From Collinsella sp944321445 (GTDB taxonomy: Bacteria > Actinomycetota > Coriobacteriia > Coriobacteriales > Coriobacteriaceae), in assembly GCF_030371825.1 (NCBI RefSeq), contig NZ_JAUDDM010000006.1: a stretch of DNA of 64,000 nucleotides. One strand, 5' to 3'. Position 1 is the first letter of the stretch. The number at the start of each line of letters is the position of its first letter. The position numbers and the translations under genes are program-made. The notes beneath the pieces were generated by a model, which made no database searches, was not told the DNA's origin, and saw only the letters and a program-made list of their open reading frames with translations. Positions 8,695 to 16,890 of this stretch are shown here, one piece after another.

Positions 8695-8823
8695 GTTGTG
8701 TGCGCTTTCGGCCAATCCGCATCTGTTATGAGCGCTTTTAGCCAACGATTCGGTGGAAATCTAGGGGTCTTATTGGCCAAAAGCGCACACAACCCTCGCC
8801 GATTGGCCAAAAGTGCACACAAC
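8695..8823. repeat. Composite inverted repeat, family C copy 1
   Basis: Four related units of about 22 bases with core GCGCTTTYGGCCAA: two on the + strand (8695-8716, 8723-8747) and two reversed (8772-8793, 8801-8823), giving a nested F-F-R-R palindrome. The same plan occurs at 44878, 45634 and 45843. It lies in the 513-base gap 8575-9087, which otherwise holds two family B units, a terminator-like hairpin and the tRNA promoter. Confidence 0.85.
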
Positions 8824-8829
8824 GAAAAA

Positions 8830-8857
8830 GCTCCAGAAACGTTTCCGGAGCCTTTTG
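8830..8857 (+). terminator. Terminator-like hairpin
   Basis: CTCCAGAAAC pairs with GTTTCCGGAG with one mismatch, followed by CCTTTTGTGT and preceded by an A-run. No gene ends just upstream, so its role is unclear; it could end read-through from the phosphoesterase gene. Confidence 0.5.
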
Positions 8858-8885
8858 TGTTGTGCAAACCGGCTTCTCGGCGTTT

Positions 8886-8915
8886 TGGGAAAATGGGGAC
8901 AGGTACTTTTTCCCA
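8886..8915. repeat. Palindromic element, family B copy 3
   Basis: TGGGAAAA and TTTTTCCCA flank GGGGACAGGTAC, a variant of the GGGACAGGCAC core of this family. Confidence 0.75.
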
Positions 8916-9021
8916 CCCTTGGAGATGGCCCTACGGCGCGCGGCAGGAAGGACAAACCCGCAGGTAGCAAGCGGCTACAATCCCAACTTCGCGACCCGAG
9001 AAAATTTTTTTAAAAAAGTTC

Positions 9022-9051
9022 TTGCGCGCTCCAACGATGTCTGTGTATACT
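9022..9051 (+). promoter_or_regulatory. Promoter of the tRNA-Asp gene
   Basis: A -35 box TTGCGC (9022-9027) and a -10 box TATACT (9046-9051) are separated by 18 bases, about 37 bases before the mature tRNA. Confidence 0.65.
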
Positions 9052-9087
9052 AGCTACCGCAGCAGCGCGGGGAACCGCGAACTGCCT

Positions 9088-9165
<78 letters not shown>

Positions 9166-9173
9166 TTGCAATT

Positions 9174-9203
9174 AAAGCCCTGCTTTCGAGCAGGGCTTTT
9201 TGC
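9174..9203 (+). terminator. Rho-independent terminator of tRNA-Asp
   Basis: AAAGCCCTGC and GCAGGGCTTT form a 10-bp stem with a TTTCGA loop, followed by a T-run. Confidence 0.9.
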
Positions 9204-9369
9204 TATCTCGACCTCACGTAGCATATGCGCCTCGCGCTCCATCCATCCCTTCGCTTCGCAGCTGCAGGCGACGCACGGTGTACCGAGTGGTCGCCCATGC
9301 GGTTCGAACGGTATCAAGATGCCCGGTATACTGGGAAAATCTATGGTCCGGAAGAAAGGTCCGTTATTC

Positions 9370-11541
9370 ATGAAGCGATTGCATCGGGTTGTCGCGTGGG
9401 CGCTCGGCGCGGTGTTGGCGTGCGGGGTGGCGCCCGCGCTGGCGCTGGCGCAGGGTGAGGAGCCCGCGTAGCAGGCAACGGTTCAGTTGGAGCCCGGCAC
9501 GTACGCAGAGCACGAGGCGATCGCCTACGTGATAGGCACGCAGGGAGACATCGCACTGCAGTCTACCGAGGACGATCTCCTCACCGGTGCGCTACGCCTC
9601 ATGGCCGTGGACTCCTCAGTGGTCGACGAAGCGGTCGACGGCGGCAACGATGCGCAACGACGATGCCATCCGGCTGCAGAGCGCCGCTGCGGGCGGCGAG
9701 TCCGGCACGCTTGTGCTCGTCCGCGATGAATCGCGCACCACCGAGGAGCTCATCGCCGCGCTCGAGGCGGATCCGCGCGTGGCATTCGCTGAGCCCAATT
9801 ACACATGGGGGGCCCGGACGACGCCGGTGCCTCCGATGGTGCATCTGCAACGGCGGCAGAATCCCTGGCCGTGCGATCGTCCGACCAGCCGGCGCCGGAC
9901 CTGACGGCCTACCAGTGGGCCAACGACAACTCCGGCATCATGACGGGCAACCCCGGCGGTGACGCAGTCGATATCGAGTACGACGCCTGGGAAGCCGCGG
10001 CGGAAAGCGGCGACTGGCAGGCTGCAGCCGAGCAAGCCCGCTCCCAGATGGCATCCTCCGAGCCCGTCGTGGTCGCGGTGGTTGACACCGGCGTGGACGC
10101 GAGCAACCCGGACCTCGCCCCGGTCATGTGGGACGACGGCCTTTCGATCCCTGAGCTCGTGGAGCTGGGCGGCGACGAGCACGGCCTGTCGACCTACGCC
10201 GACCCCAACGCCACCTCCACCTCGGGCATCGAGCCCACAGATGCTCACGGCACGCACGTCGCCGGCATCATCGCCGCCGCGTGGGACGGCGCGGGCACCT
10301 CGGGCATAGCTCCCAATACCGAAATCATGTCCGTGCGGCTCGACTTTTCCACGGCAAACGCCATCGAGGCGTTCAACTACATCACCGTGGCGGCCGGCGC
10401 AGGCGTCAACGTGCGCGTTGCCAACTGCTCGTGGACAGTCGGCGCAACCGCCTCGCGTTCGCTTGACCTTGCCATTCGTCAGATGGGCGAGCGCGGTGTG
10501 GTGTCGCTGTTCGCTTCGGGCAACAACAATTCCGACATGGACCGCGCTCTCGACATGGCGTCGTTGCTGCGCGAAAACCCCTACGTGCTCGCCGTCAACT
10601 CCATCGATCCTGCGGGCGACAAGTCGTACTTCAGCTGCTATGGCGCTGCATCCACCGATGTGATGGCGCCGGGCGGTACCATTCTTTCCACCTATCACAC
10701 CGCAAAGCCCTCGTATATGGGCGAAGTTGACGACGACGCGGTGCTCTACGAGAGTTTCGATGCAGGCACCGCGACCATAGCCGGCTTGTTGCCCACACGC
10801 CGCGCCAATGCGCATGCGGCGTATCGCGACGGCGTCTTTTTAGTGTCGGGTGGTCAGAACGACGGTGCCCAGGGCGGCAGCGCCGCAGGCGTGGATTGCG
10901 TGACGCCCTTGGCTCGCGATGAGGAGCGGCCTTCGGATTACCCGGGAGTTATCGTGCCCTACCCGGCTGGCTGGCTTGAGGGTGCGACGGTAGACGCCAC
11001 GCAGGTGGTGACCGAGACCGGCAAGACCGCCTATGCCGTGGCGGCGTGCGGTAGCGGCTTTATGCTGGTGGGCCCGCGCAGCGATAGCGGGCAGACGGAC
11101 ACCTATACGCTGGCGGCGGAAGCGGGCGCCGCGCTCCAGGCGGCCGGCCTCAACGCGAGCCATATGGCGCTGCTGAACCCCGCGGCGACCGTGCACGACG
11201 GCATGCCGTACGTGCTGGCGGCAACCACGGGCGAACCGTATCGCGTGTTCGCAGCGACGCCGGTGGATGACCTGTGGGAGCAGGGTGGAGAAGACGAGCC
11301 GGATGAGCCGGAAGACCCGAGCGAGGGCGAGGCTGAGGACGGGAAGCCGGGAGATGCCGGTGACGCGGCGGGCCCTGGCAATCCTGAAGGCCCGGGTAAG
11401 CCGGGCAGCTCCGATGGCCATCTCGCCCAGACGGGCGATGCGAGCATGACGTACGTCATCGTGCTCGGCGCGCTTGGCTGCGTCAGCTTGGCGGCTGGCC
11501 GCGCCCTGCGCACGTTACGAGCCACAAGGTCCAGCAAGTGA
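9370..11541 (+). pseudogene. Cell-wall-anchored subtilisin-like (S8) protease, degraded
   Basis: Remnant of a secreted surface protease. Pieces in order: a signal peptide (MKRLHRVVAWALGAVLACGV), an in-frame TAG at 9469, a prodomain split by a frameshift near 9655 (RTTEELIAALEADPRVAFAEPNYT), a second shift near a run of six G at 9807-9812, then the S8 domain with the catalytic Asp (VVDTGVD) and His (DAHGTHVAG) regions and the oxyanion-region Asn (FASGNNNS). The expected GTSMAAP block with the catalytic Ser is absent after DVMAPGGTILSTY, replaced by unrelated sequence. The C-terminus is a classical sorting signal: LAQTG, a hydrophobic stretch and a basic tail. With a stop, two shifts and no nucleophile it cannot be a working protease. 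The long 3' frame from 9805 could still be translated. Confidence 0.85.
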
Positions 11542-11596
11542 TGCAATTACAGCACGTATCCCTTGCGCGCGATTAACAAAAGCGCAGGTAGAACGG

Positions 11597-11633
11597 TTCC
11601 CCTGATGGCGATATGCCGTCAGGGGAACTTTTT
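11597..11633 (+). terminator. Rho-independent terminator after the subtilase remnant
   Basis: TTCCCCTGA and TCAGGGGAA form a strong stem, followed by CTTTTTTC. The rest of the gap 11542-11841 holds only the promoter of the next small gene. Confidence 0.85.
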
Positions 11634-11729
11634 TCGCGATTTTCGCAGGCGCTCCGAGCTGGGCAAACGTGTGTCCAACAGAAATCAAACAAGATAAAAA
11701 TGCCGTTTAAGCTGGGAAAATACCCAAAC

Positions 11730-11756
11730 TTGACGTTCTGTTCCAAGTGGGATAAT
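11730..11756 (+). promoter_or_regulatory. Probable promoter of the small membrane peptide
   Basis: TTGACG (11730-11735) and GATAAT (11751-11756), spacing 15 bases, both close to consensus and about 85 bases before the small ORF. The spacing is shorter than ideal. Confidence 0.55.
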
Positions 11757-11841
11757 CGCGTGCACGGTAGAGTCCGTTCGCGGGCGGCGCTTCCGAACGA
11801 ATGGCTGCGGCAGAGCCGTGGCCCCTGAAGGAGGTGTGCCT

Positions 11842-11970
11842 ATGAATACCTTTACCATGAAGGATATTCTTGAAATCCTGCAAGCAGCACAACTCGTGCT
11901 CCTGATTGTAAAGCAGCTGCTGGAGATCAGGCGGGACTATAAGCGATGGCGGATGGAGCAAAGAAAATGA
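11842..11970 (+). CDS. Small single-span membrane peptide, type I toxin-like
   Basis: A 42-residue ORF with an excellent ribosome binding site (AAGGAGG, 7 bases before ATG 11842). The peptide has a short polar start (MNTFTMKDILEIL), one hydrophobic stretch (about residues 13-27) and a strongly basic, charged tail (RRDYKRWRMEQRK). A terminator hairpin begins at its stop codon. This plan of short hydrophobic peptide, basic tail, strong translation signals and own promoter resembles type I toxins of Gram-positive bacteria, but no specific family is recognised. A possible antisense promoter lies on the opposite strand at about 12049-12077. The coding call rests on the ribosome binding site and gene layout, not on homology. 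Confidence 0.6.
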   Translation: MNTFTMKDILEILQAAQLVLLIVKQLLEIRRDYKRWRMEQRK

Positions 11971-12000
11971 TAGGGGCCAGGTGACGACTGGCCCCTACAA
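11971..12000. terminator. Possible bidirectional terminator
   Basis: TAGGGGCCAG and CTGGCCCCTA form a 10-bp stem with a 9-base loop. On the + strand it is followed by CAAAATC; on the - strand by TCATTTTCTTT, a better T-rich tail. It would end both the small-peptide transcript and a convergent antisense transcript. Confidence 0.6.
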
Positions 12001-12048
12001 AATCTAAGCGCCGCCCGTAGTGCCTTACGGGCTCTGCCGCTCAGTTGC

Positions 12049-12077
12049 ATTGTACCCCGTTTTGGTGCACAAAGCGC
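12049..12077 (-). promoter_or_regulatory. Possible antisense promoter opposite the small peptide
   Basis: Read on the - strand, TACAAT (12049-12054) is a good -10 box; the -35 region (GCGCTT or CTTTGT, depending on spacing) is weak. A transcript from here would run about 80 bases into the terminator shared with the small ORF. The remainder of 12001-12327 shows only a short hairpin (CCCGTA/TACGGG, 12014-12030) and a weak -10 box TATAGT near 12209 in front of the Rrf2 gene. Confidence 0.35.
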
Positions 12078-12327
12078 CGCGGAAATCCTTTTCTTCCGCT
12101 TGAGCAGATACACGCTTTCCCGTGCCTTCTAGGCAGCCGGACTGCCTCCGGTGCCCATTGTGCTCTGTCAAATCTTAAATAGCGAACAAAGTGCCTGCAT
12201 AGTGGGTGTATAGTAGTGGGCACCGTTTGCGGAGGGCTGCCGGTACAAAGCAGCGAGCCGCATCGTGTCCGTTTCTTGATGCGTCTGCCCATCGCGGCCG
12301 ACGTGCATGAACGTCCGAGGAGAAGCG

Positions 12328-12816
12328 ATGGACATCTCGAGGAAGACCGACTACGCCCTCCGCATGCTTTCCATGCTGGTGAAGGACGAGGGCAGCCTTC
12401 TGTCCGTACGGACCGCCGCCGACGAGGTCGGCGTGCCGTACTCGTTTGCGCGCTCCATTCAGCATGGCCTGGTCCAGGCGGGCATCGTCGAGAGCCTGCG
12501 CGGTGTGCACGGTGGCATGCGGCTCAAGGTCGACCCCGCCCAGGTGACCATCCGCCAAATCGTCGAGGCGGTCCAAGGTCCGCTCATCATGAACGATTGC
12601 ACGGCGGAGGGCGCCTCGTGCGACCGCCAGGGCGACTGCTGCTATCATCCTCTCTGGGTCGGAACGCAGGCGCTCGTGTACAGCTACCTCGATTCCGTGA
12701 CACTCGACGATGTCGTACACGGCACGAAAGCCCCCGCCGTCGACCCCAAGTTCGCAGATCGCAGCGCGTTTTGCACGTACGTTTCTTGCAGCGAGTGCTG
12801 CCCGCACGCCAAGTAG
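12328..12816 (+). CDS. Rrf2-family transcriptional regulator
   Basis: A 162-residue regulator. The N-terminal winged helix (MDISRKTDYALRMLSML, residues 1-17; RTAADEVGVPYSFARSIQ) is typical of Rrf2 proteins such as IscR, NsrR and RsrR. The C-terminal half has many cysteines: C-x5-C-x5-CC around residues 90-105 and C-x4-C-x3-CC at the end. Some could ligate an Fe-S cluster or zinc, consistent with redox, iron or nitric oxide sensing. ATG 12328 is used because it has GAGGAGAAG in front and starts the canonical N-terminus. It precedes the MutY-like gene by 41 bases and may be cotranscribed with it. Confidence 0.88.
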   Translation: MDISRKTDYALRMLSMLVKDEGSLLSVRTAADEVGVPYSFARSIQHGLVQAGIVESLRGVHGGMRLKVDPAQVTIRQIVEAVQGPLIMNDCTAEGASCDRQGDCCYHPLWVGTQALVYSYLDSVTLDDVVHGTKAPAVDPKFADRSAFCTYVSCSECCPHAK

Positions 12817-12857
12817 CGTGCTCGGGCTCGCTCCTGCCCGGTTCCAAAGGAGCATCC

Positions 12858-13769
12858 GTGGATAACATCGGCCCCTTTCGCACGTTGGTTCGAGCGGAAG
12901 GGGCCCGTCTGTATCGGGATCTTCCGTGGCGTCGCACGCGCGACCCGTATGCCATCTGGCTGTCTGAGGTCATGTTGCAACAAACGCAGGTCGCGCGCGT
13001 GATGACGCGTTGGGAGGAGTGGCTCGAGCGATTCCCGACCGTGGAGGCCCTCGCCTGCGCACCTACCAGCGAGGTGCTCGCAGCGTGGCAAGGCATGGGC
13101 TACAACCGGCGCGCGCTGGCGCTCAAAGCGGCGGCAGAAGTCGTGACGCGCGATCACGACGGCGTGTTCCCACGCGACACGGCTCAGCTCAAGGCGCTGC
13201 CGGGAATCGGTCCGGCCACGGCGCAGGGCATTCGCGCGTTTGCGTTCAACCTGCCCGGGGTCTATCTGGAAACTAACGTGCGTACCGTCGTGCTGCACCA
13301 CTTCTTCCCCGACGTGCCGGCGGTGCCCGATCGCGAGCTCGTGCCCCTTGTGGAGGCGACCTGCCCGAGCGCACCGGATGCGCGGCCGGGCGAGGGGAAC
13401 ATGCCGTTTGCCGCGCCCCAGGATGCGGATGACACGCCGCGGTCGTGGTACTACGCGCTGCTCGACTACGGTGCATATTTGAAGAAGACGATTCCCAACC
13501 CGTCGAGGCGCTCGAAGGCGTATTCCAAGCAGTCGCGCTTCGAGGGGTCGCGCCGGCAGAAGCGCGCGCACATCGTGCGGATGTTGCTGGACGCGCATGC
13601 GGCGGGGGAGCCGGGCCTTACGCTGGACGATGTCGTGGCCGGCGTGAACGTGTTCGAGCGTGCCGCGGGTCGTGATGCCGTACCGGAGGCCGATGTGGCC
13701 TCGATACTGGACGACCTGGTGCGCGAGGGGTTCGCGCGCACCGTCGATGACCGCTGGGCCATTGCGTAA
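12858..13769 (+). CDS. mutY: MutY-like adenine glycosylase without Fe-S cluster
   Basis: A 303-residue HhH-GPD DNA glycosylase, probable A/G mismatch repair enzyme. It retains the catalytic E37 in SEVMLQQTQV, the helix-hairpin-helix LPGIGPATAQGI, and the region around position 138. That position reads LETNVRTVV, so the usual catalytic Asp (LDGNV in E. coli MutY) is Glu. The four-cysteine [4Fe-4S] loop is absent; in its place is a basic segment (KTIPNPSRRSKAYSKQSRF), and the NUDIX-like C-terminal domain of classical MutY is replaced by about 80 residues resembling a winged helix. The frame is open back to 12216, but GTG 12858 after AAAGGAGC gives the normal N-terminus. Relatives with the same ETN motif exist; activity on A:8-oxoG is inferred. 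Confidence 0.85.
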   Translation: MDNIGPFRTLVRAEGARLYRDLPWRRTRDPYAIWLSEVMLQQTQVARVMTRWEEWLERFPTVEALACAPTSEVLAAWQGMGYNRRALALKAAAEVVTRDHDGVFPRDTAQLKALPGIGPATAQGIRAFAFNLPGVYLETNVRTVVLHHFFPDVPAVPDRELVPLVEATCPSAPDARPGEGNMPFAAPQDADDTPRSWYYALLDYGAYLKKTIPNPSRRSKAYSKQSRFEGSRRQKRAHIVRMLLDAHAAGEPGLTLDDVVAGVNVFERAAGRDAVPEADVASILDDLVREGFARTVDDRWAIA

Positions 13770-13883
13770 ACCGCGCGGTTCAGTCGGCCGCCCGGCTGCC
13801 TTGCGTGCGCTGCCGCCTGCGATTCGCACGAGTCGATTCCTGTGTAGCACCCATGGAGTTGGGGTATACGCCCGATAGGGTGG

Positions 13884-13912
13884 ATGATTCCTTATTAGGA
13901 ATCATTTACAAT
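13884..13912 (+). promoter_or_regulatory. Rubrerythrin promoter with palindromic operator
   Basis: A perfect inverted repeat with 9-base arms ATGATTCCT and AGGAATCAT around TATT (13884-13905) is followed directly by a -10 box TACAAT (13907-13912). The palindrome occupies the spacer and -35 region, where a repressor would block polymerase. For rubrerythrin a peroxide or iron regulator such as PerR or Fur is plausible, but the sequence is not a standard PerR box. Confidence 0.6.
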
Positions 13913-13969
13913 AAGGGCACCGAAGGTCACCTGCTTCGGGCACCCCGTTATCAAGAGGAGGAAACACCC

Positions 13970-14509
13970 ATGGACTTCGCAAACTCCCAGACCAAGAAGA
14001 ACCTCGAGACCGCGTTTGCCGGTGAATCCCAGGCCCATACCAAGTATCGTTACTACGCCTCCAAGGCCAAGAAGGACGGTTACGTCCAGATCTCCAACAT
14101 CTTCATGGAGACCGCTCTGAACGAGTCCGAGCATGCCAAGCTCTGGTTCAAGTACCTGCACGACGGCGCTGTGCCCGACACCCTGACCAATCTGAAGGAC
14201 GCCGCCGCGGGCGAGAACTACGAGTGGACCACTATGTACGACGAGTTCGCCAAGACCGCCGACGAGGAGGGCTTCAAGGAGATTGCCGCCAAGTTCCGCG
14301 GCGTCGGCGCTGTCGAGAAGGCTCACGAGGAGCGCTACCTCAAGCTGGCCGAGCGCGTCGAGAAGGGCGAGGTCTTCACCCGCGAGGGCGTCAAGGTGTG
14401 GAAGTGCGGCAACTGCGGTCACCTGCATGTCGGCCCCACCGCTCCGGAGCTCTGCCCCGTGTGCGCTCACCCGAAGAGCTACTTCGAGGAGCATGTCGTC
14501 AACTACTAA
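13970..14509 (+). CDS. rbr: Rubrerythrin
   Basis: A 179-residue non-haem iron peroxidase that reduces hydrogen peroxide with electrons from rubredoxin-like carriers, part of the oxidative-stress defence of anaerobes. The N-terminal four-helix diiron domain carries the repeated Glu motifs (FAGESQAHTKY at 17-27; NESEHAKLW near 53-61; EKAHEERY near 120), and the C-terminal rubredoxin-like domain has CGNCG and CPVCAHP cysteine pairs. ATG 13970 is preceded by AGAGGAGGAAA, a strong ribosome binding site; a longer open frame to 13805 is not used. It has its own promoter with palindromic operator and its own terminator, so it is monocistronic. Confidence 0.96.
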   Translation: MDFANSQTKKNLETAFAGESQAHTKYRYYASKAKKDGYVQISNIFMETALNESEHAKLWFKYLHDGAVPDTLTNLKDAAAGENYEWTTMYDEFAKTADEEGFKEIAAKFRGVGAVEKAHEERYLKLAERVEKGEVFTREGVKVWKCGNCGHLHVGPTAPELCPVCAHPKSYFEEHVVNY

Positions 14510-14556
14510 GGTTCGCCGCAGCCCTGGCCGGGCTCGCACTTAGTCGCTCTACGCAC

Positions 14557-14587
14557 AGCCCCGTCGGTTTTCCGGCGGGGCTTTCTC
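14557..14587 (+). terminator. Rho-independent terminator of rubrerythrin
   Basis: AGCCCCG and CGGGGCT form a stem, followed by TTCTC. Confidence 0.75.
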
Positions 14588-14612
14588 ATGGCGTGCGCGT
14601 CGTCGGCATCGC

Positions 14613-14709
14613 AGGGGGTTGGTCATTTCTACTTGCCGTTTCGTTCGCTAACTCGCCTGAAATGCTCGAGTTAGTGAACGAAACGGCAAGTAGAAATGAC
14701 CGACCCCCT
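14613..14709. repeat. Long palindrome, family A copy 1
   Basis: Arms of 43 bases (14613-14655, 14667-14709) with an 11-base loop. Each arm contains CTACTTGCCGTTTCGTTC and GGGGG at the outer edge. Copies occur at 18550 and 37487. Confidence 0.92.
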
Positions 14710-14849
14710 ATTACATGGAGCGTGGGACACAACAGGCAGGTTGCTGCGCCCCACGCCGCTCGCGTGATTCTTCTTGACGTGGCATCTGCTTGGCACGACA
14801 ATGGACGAACCCTCTTCCGTGCACGCCTCCTACCTTTGGAGGTCGGCAC

Positions 14850-15353
14850 ATGAACTTGTTTCTCGAATCTCCCCAGCAGGAGGCCGAGCGGCTGCTGCGC
14901 GAACAGCAGCGGCAACCGTATGGCGCTTCGACCCCGTCTGGTCCGGGAGCCGTGACTTCTGCCCCGCCGTCGCCGTGGGGAGGAGCCGCTCCGTACGCTT
15001 CGTCTGCTCAGCCTGCGCCGCAGCCAGCACCGCAACCCATGCCGCAATCGGCGCCCTATTCAGCACAGCCTGCCGCCTATCCTGGACAACCCCAGGCAGA
15101 TTGGGAGCGCTATTCGCTTGAGCAGGAAACCTATCGCGACGAGATGGCGTTCAACCGAAAGCGAGCGAGCGCCCGTAAGCGGTGCGGCATCCTGCGAGCA
15201 CTTGCGTTCGTCATTGCCGTGCCGCTCATGCTCATCGTCGCGTTCGTGGTTTCTTATGTGCTCACCTGCATTCTGAATGGCGCATCGCCCGACGATATCG
15301 CCCTGCTGCTGGGTGACCTGTGGGCGCGTGTACAGGGCTGGCTGCATCTCTAG
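14850..15353 (+). CDS. Hypothetical membrane protein with Pro/Ala/Gln-rich head
   Basis: A 167-residue protein not recognised as a member of a characterised family. Residues about 25-90 are a low-complexity, Pro/Ala/Gln/Ser-rich cytoplasmic region (repeats of QPAP and PQP), then a basic patch (NRKRASARKR), one long hydrophobic segment (about residues 119-143) and a short C-terminus. ATG 14850 follows TTTGGAGGTC. It sits between the rubrerythrin terminator and rmuC on the same strand. Function unknown. Confidence 0.75.
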   Translation: MNLFLESPQQEAERLLREQQRQPYGASTPSGPGAVTSAPPSPWGGAAPYASSAQPAPQPAPQPMPQSAPYSAQPAAYPGQPQADWERYSLEQETYRDEMAFNRKRASARKRCGILRALAFVIAVPLMLIVAFVVSYVLTCILNGASPDDIALLLGDLWARVQGWLHL

Positions 15354-15495
15354 GGCACGGATCCCTTCGGGGCAGCTCCAGCAAGCGGGGGAGTCCAAGC
15401 CAAATGGCATCCGGCGACCCCGTTTGCGTGAGGGCAACCGTATAATGACAGGCAGATGGAGCGGGAAATCGAAGACACATCGGGAGATGGCGCAC

Positions 15496-16890
15496 ATGCA
15501 GACGGTTCTACTTATCATCGCGGTATTCGCTGCCGTGGCAGCAGCCGTGCTGGGGGGCGTCGCGGTGGCGCTTGCCCTGCGCTCCCAGCGCACCCACGCG
15601 AGCGAGCTCGAACTTGCCCGTCGCGCCGCCGAGTCCGCGCAGCGCGCCGCCGTCGCCATGGATGCCGCAAGCTCAACGCTAGCGCAGGTAAACGCCGTGC
15701 TTGCGGGCCTGTCTCAGCATGCGGCCAGCACCGCAGCAGTCGATCAGGAGCGCTTCGATGCCCTGACCCGCGAGTTCGCCCGCGCGAATGCCAAGATGGA
15801 CGACGTGCGTCGCGAGATGCAGGAACAGCTGGGCCAGAACCGCGATACCGTGGACACGCGCCTGCGCGAGATGCGCGTCTCGGTCGACCGGCAGCTCGCC
15901 ACCATCCGTCAGGACAACGAACGCCAGCTGGAGCGCATGCGCCAAACGGTCGACGAGAAGCTGCAGACCACGCTTGAAACGCGGCTCGCTCGCTCCTTCA
16001 AGCAGGTGAGCGACCAGCTCGAAGCGGTGTACAAGGGTCTGGGCGATATGCAGGGCATCGCCCAGGGCGTGGGCGACCTCAAGCGCGTGCTGGGTAACGT
16101 CAAAACGCGCGGCATGCTGGGCGAGGTACAGCTCGGCGCTATCCTGGCCGAGATTCTCTCGCCTGAGCAATACGTGCAAAACGTCGCCACCAAGCCGGGT
16201 AGCGCCGAACGCGTCGAGTTCGCGGTGCGCATTCCCGTCGAGGGGGCAGAGCCCGTGCTGCTACCCATCGATGCCAAGTTCCCGGGGGACACCTACGAGC
16301 ATCTGCGCGAAGCCGTGGCGGTGGGCGACGCCGAGGGCATCACCACCGCGCGTCGCCAGCTCGAACAGCGCATTCGACTCGAAGCGAAAGACATCTCCAG
16401 CAAATACATCTCGGTACCAGAGACCACGAATTTCGCCATCATGTTCCTGCCGTTCGAGGGCCTGTATGCCGAGGTCGTCGACATGCCCGGTATGCTCGAG
16501 AGCCTGCAGCGCGACTACCAGGTGAGCGTCGCCGGCCCCTCCACCATGGCGGCGATTCTGAACAGCCTCCAGATGAGCTATCAGAGCTTTGCCTTCCAGC
16601 GTCAGGCCGACGAAATCCTGCGCGTGCTCTCCGCCGTGAAGGCCGAACTGCCGCGCTATCAGGCCGCCCTCCGCCGTGCCTACGATCAGATCAACCGCGC
16701 GGGCTCCACGGTCGAGACCCTCATGACTACGCGCACGCGCGCCATCGAGCGCAAGCTACGCGACGTCACGGCGCTCGACGATGCGCACGAGGTCGAACTC
16801 GTTTTGGGTGCTGCCGCGGTGCCCCAAGACGATGCGGACGAGGAGCCCGCAGTACCATACGACACGACCCAGGAAGAAGGCGATGCGTGA
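15496..16890 (+). CDS. rmuC: RmuC-family DNA recombination protein
   Basis: A 464-residue protein. An N-terminal membrane anchor (residues 5-29) is followed by a long coiled coil (about 30-170, rich in Arg/Glu/Gln), then the RmuC nuclease-like domain (GMLGEVQLGAILAEIL, VLLPIDAKFPGDTY, FAIMFLPFEGLYAEV, AGPSTMAAILNSL). RmuC limits inversions at short inverted repeats in E. coli, which is of interest given how many inverted repeats this window carries. ATG 15496 is preferred over 15487 because CGGGAG lies at the right distance. Its stop codon overlaps the nth start (ATGA-type), so the two DNA-maintenance genes are cotranscribed. Confidence 0.92.
   Translation: MQTVLLIIAVFAAVAAAVLGGVAVALALRSQRTHASELELARRAAESAQRAAVAMDAASSTLAQVNAVLAGLSQHAASTAAVDQERFDALTREFARANAKMDDVRREMQEQLGQNRDTVDTRLREMRVSVDRQLATIRQDNERQLERMRQTVDEKLQTTLETRLARSFKQVSDQLEAVYKGLGDMQGIAQGVGDLKRVLGNVKTRGMLGEVQLGAILAEILSPEQYVQNVATKPGSAERVEFAVRIPVEGAEPVLLPIDAKFPGDTYEHLREAVAVGDAEGITTARRQLEQRIRLEAKDISSKYISVPETTNFAIMFLPFEGLYAEVVDMPGMLESLQRDYQVSVAGPSTMAAILNSLQMSYQSFAFQRQADEILRVLSAVKAELPRYQAALRRAYDQINRAGSTVETLMTTRTRAIERKLRDVTALDDAHEVELVLGAAAVPQDDADEEPAVPYDTTQEEGDA

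Noticed and set aside
8695..8823. CRISPR array as explanation of the clustered 22-base units
   Set aside because: Units alternate in orientation (two forward, two reversed), spacers are irregular and no cas gene is present.
11613..11828. 71-codon + strand ORF between the subtilase terminator and the small peptide
   Set aside because: It begins inside the terminator, overlaps a good promoter and has no family resemblance.
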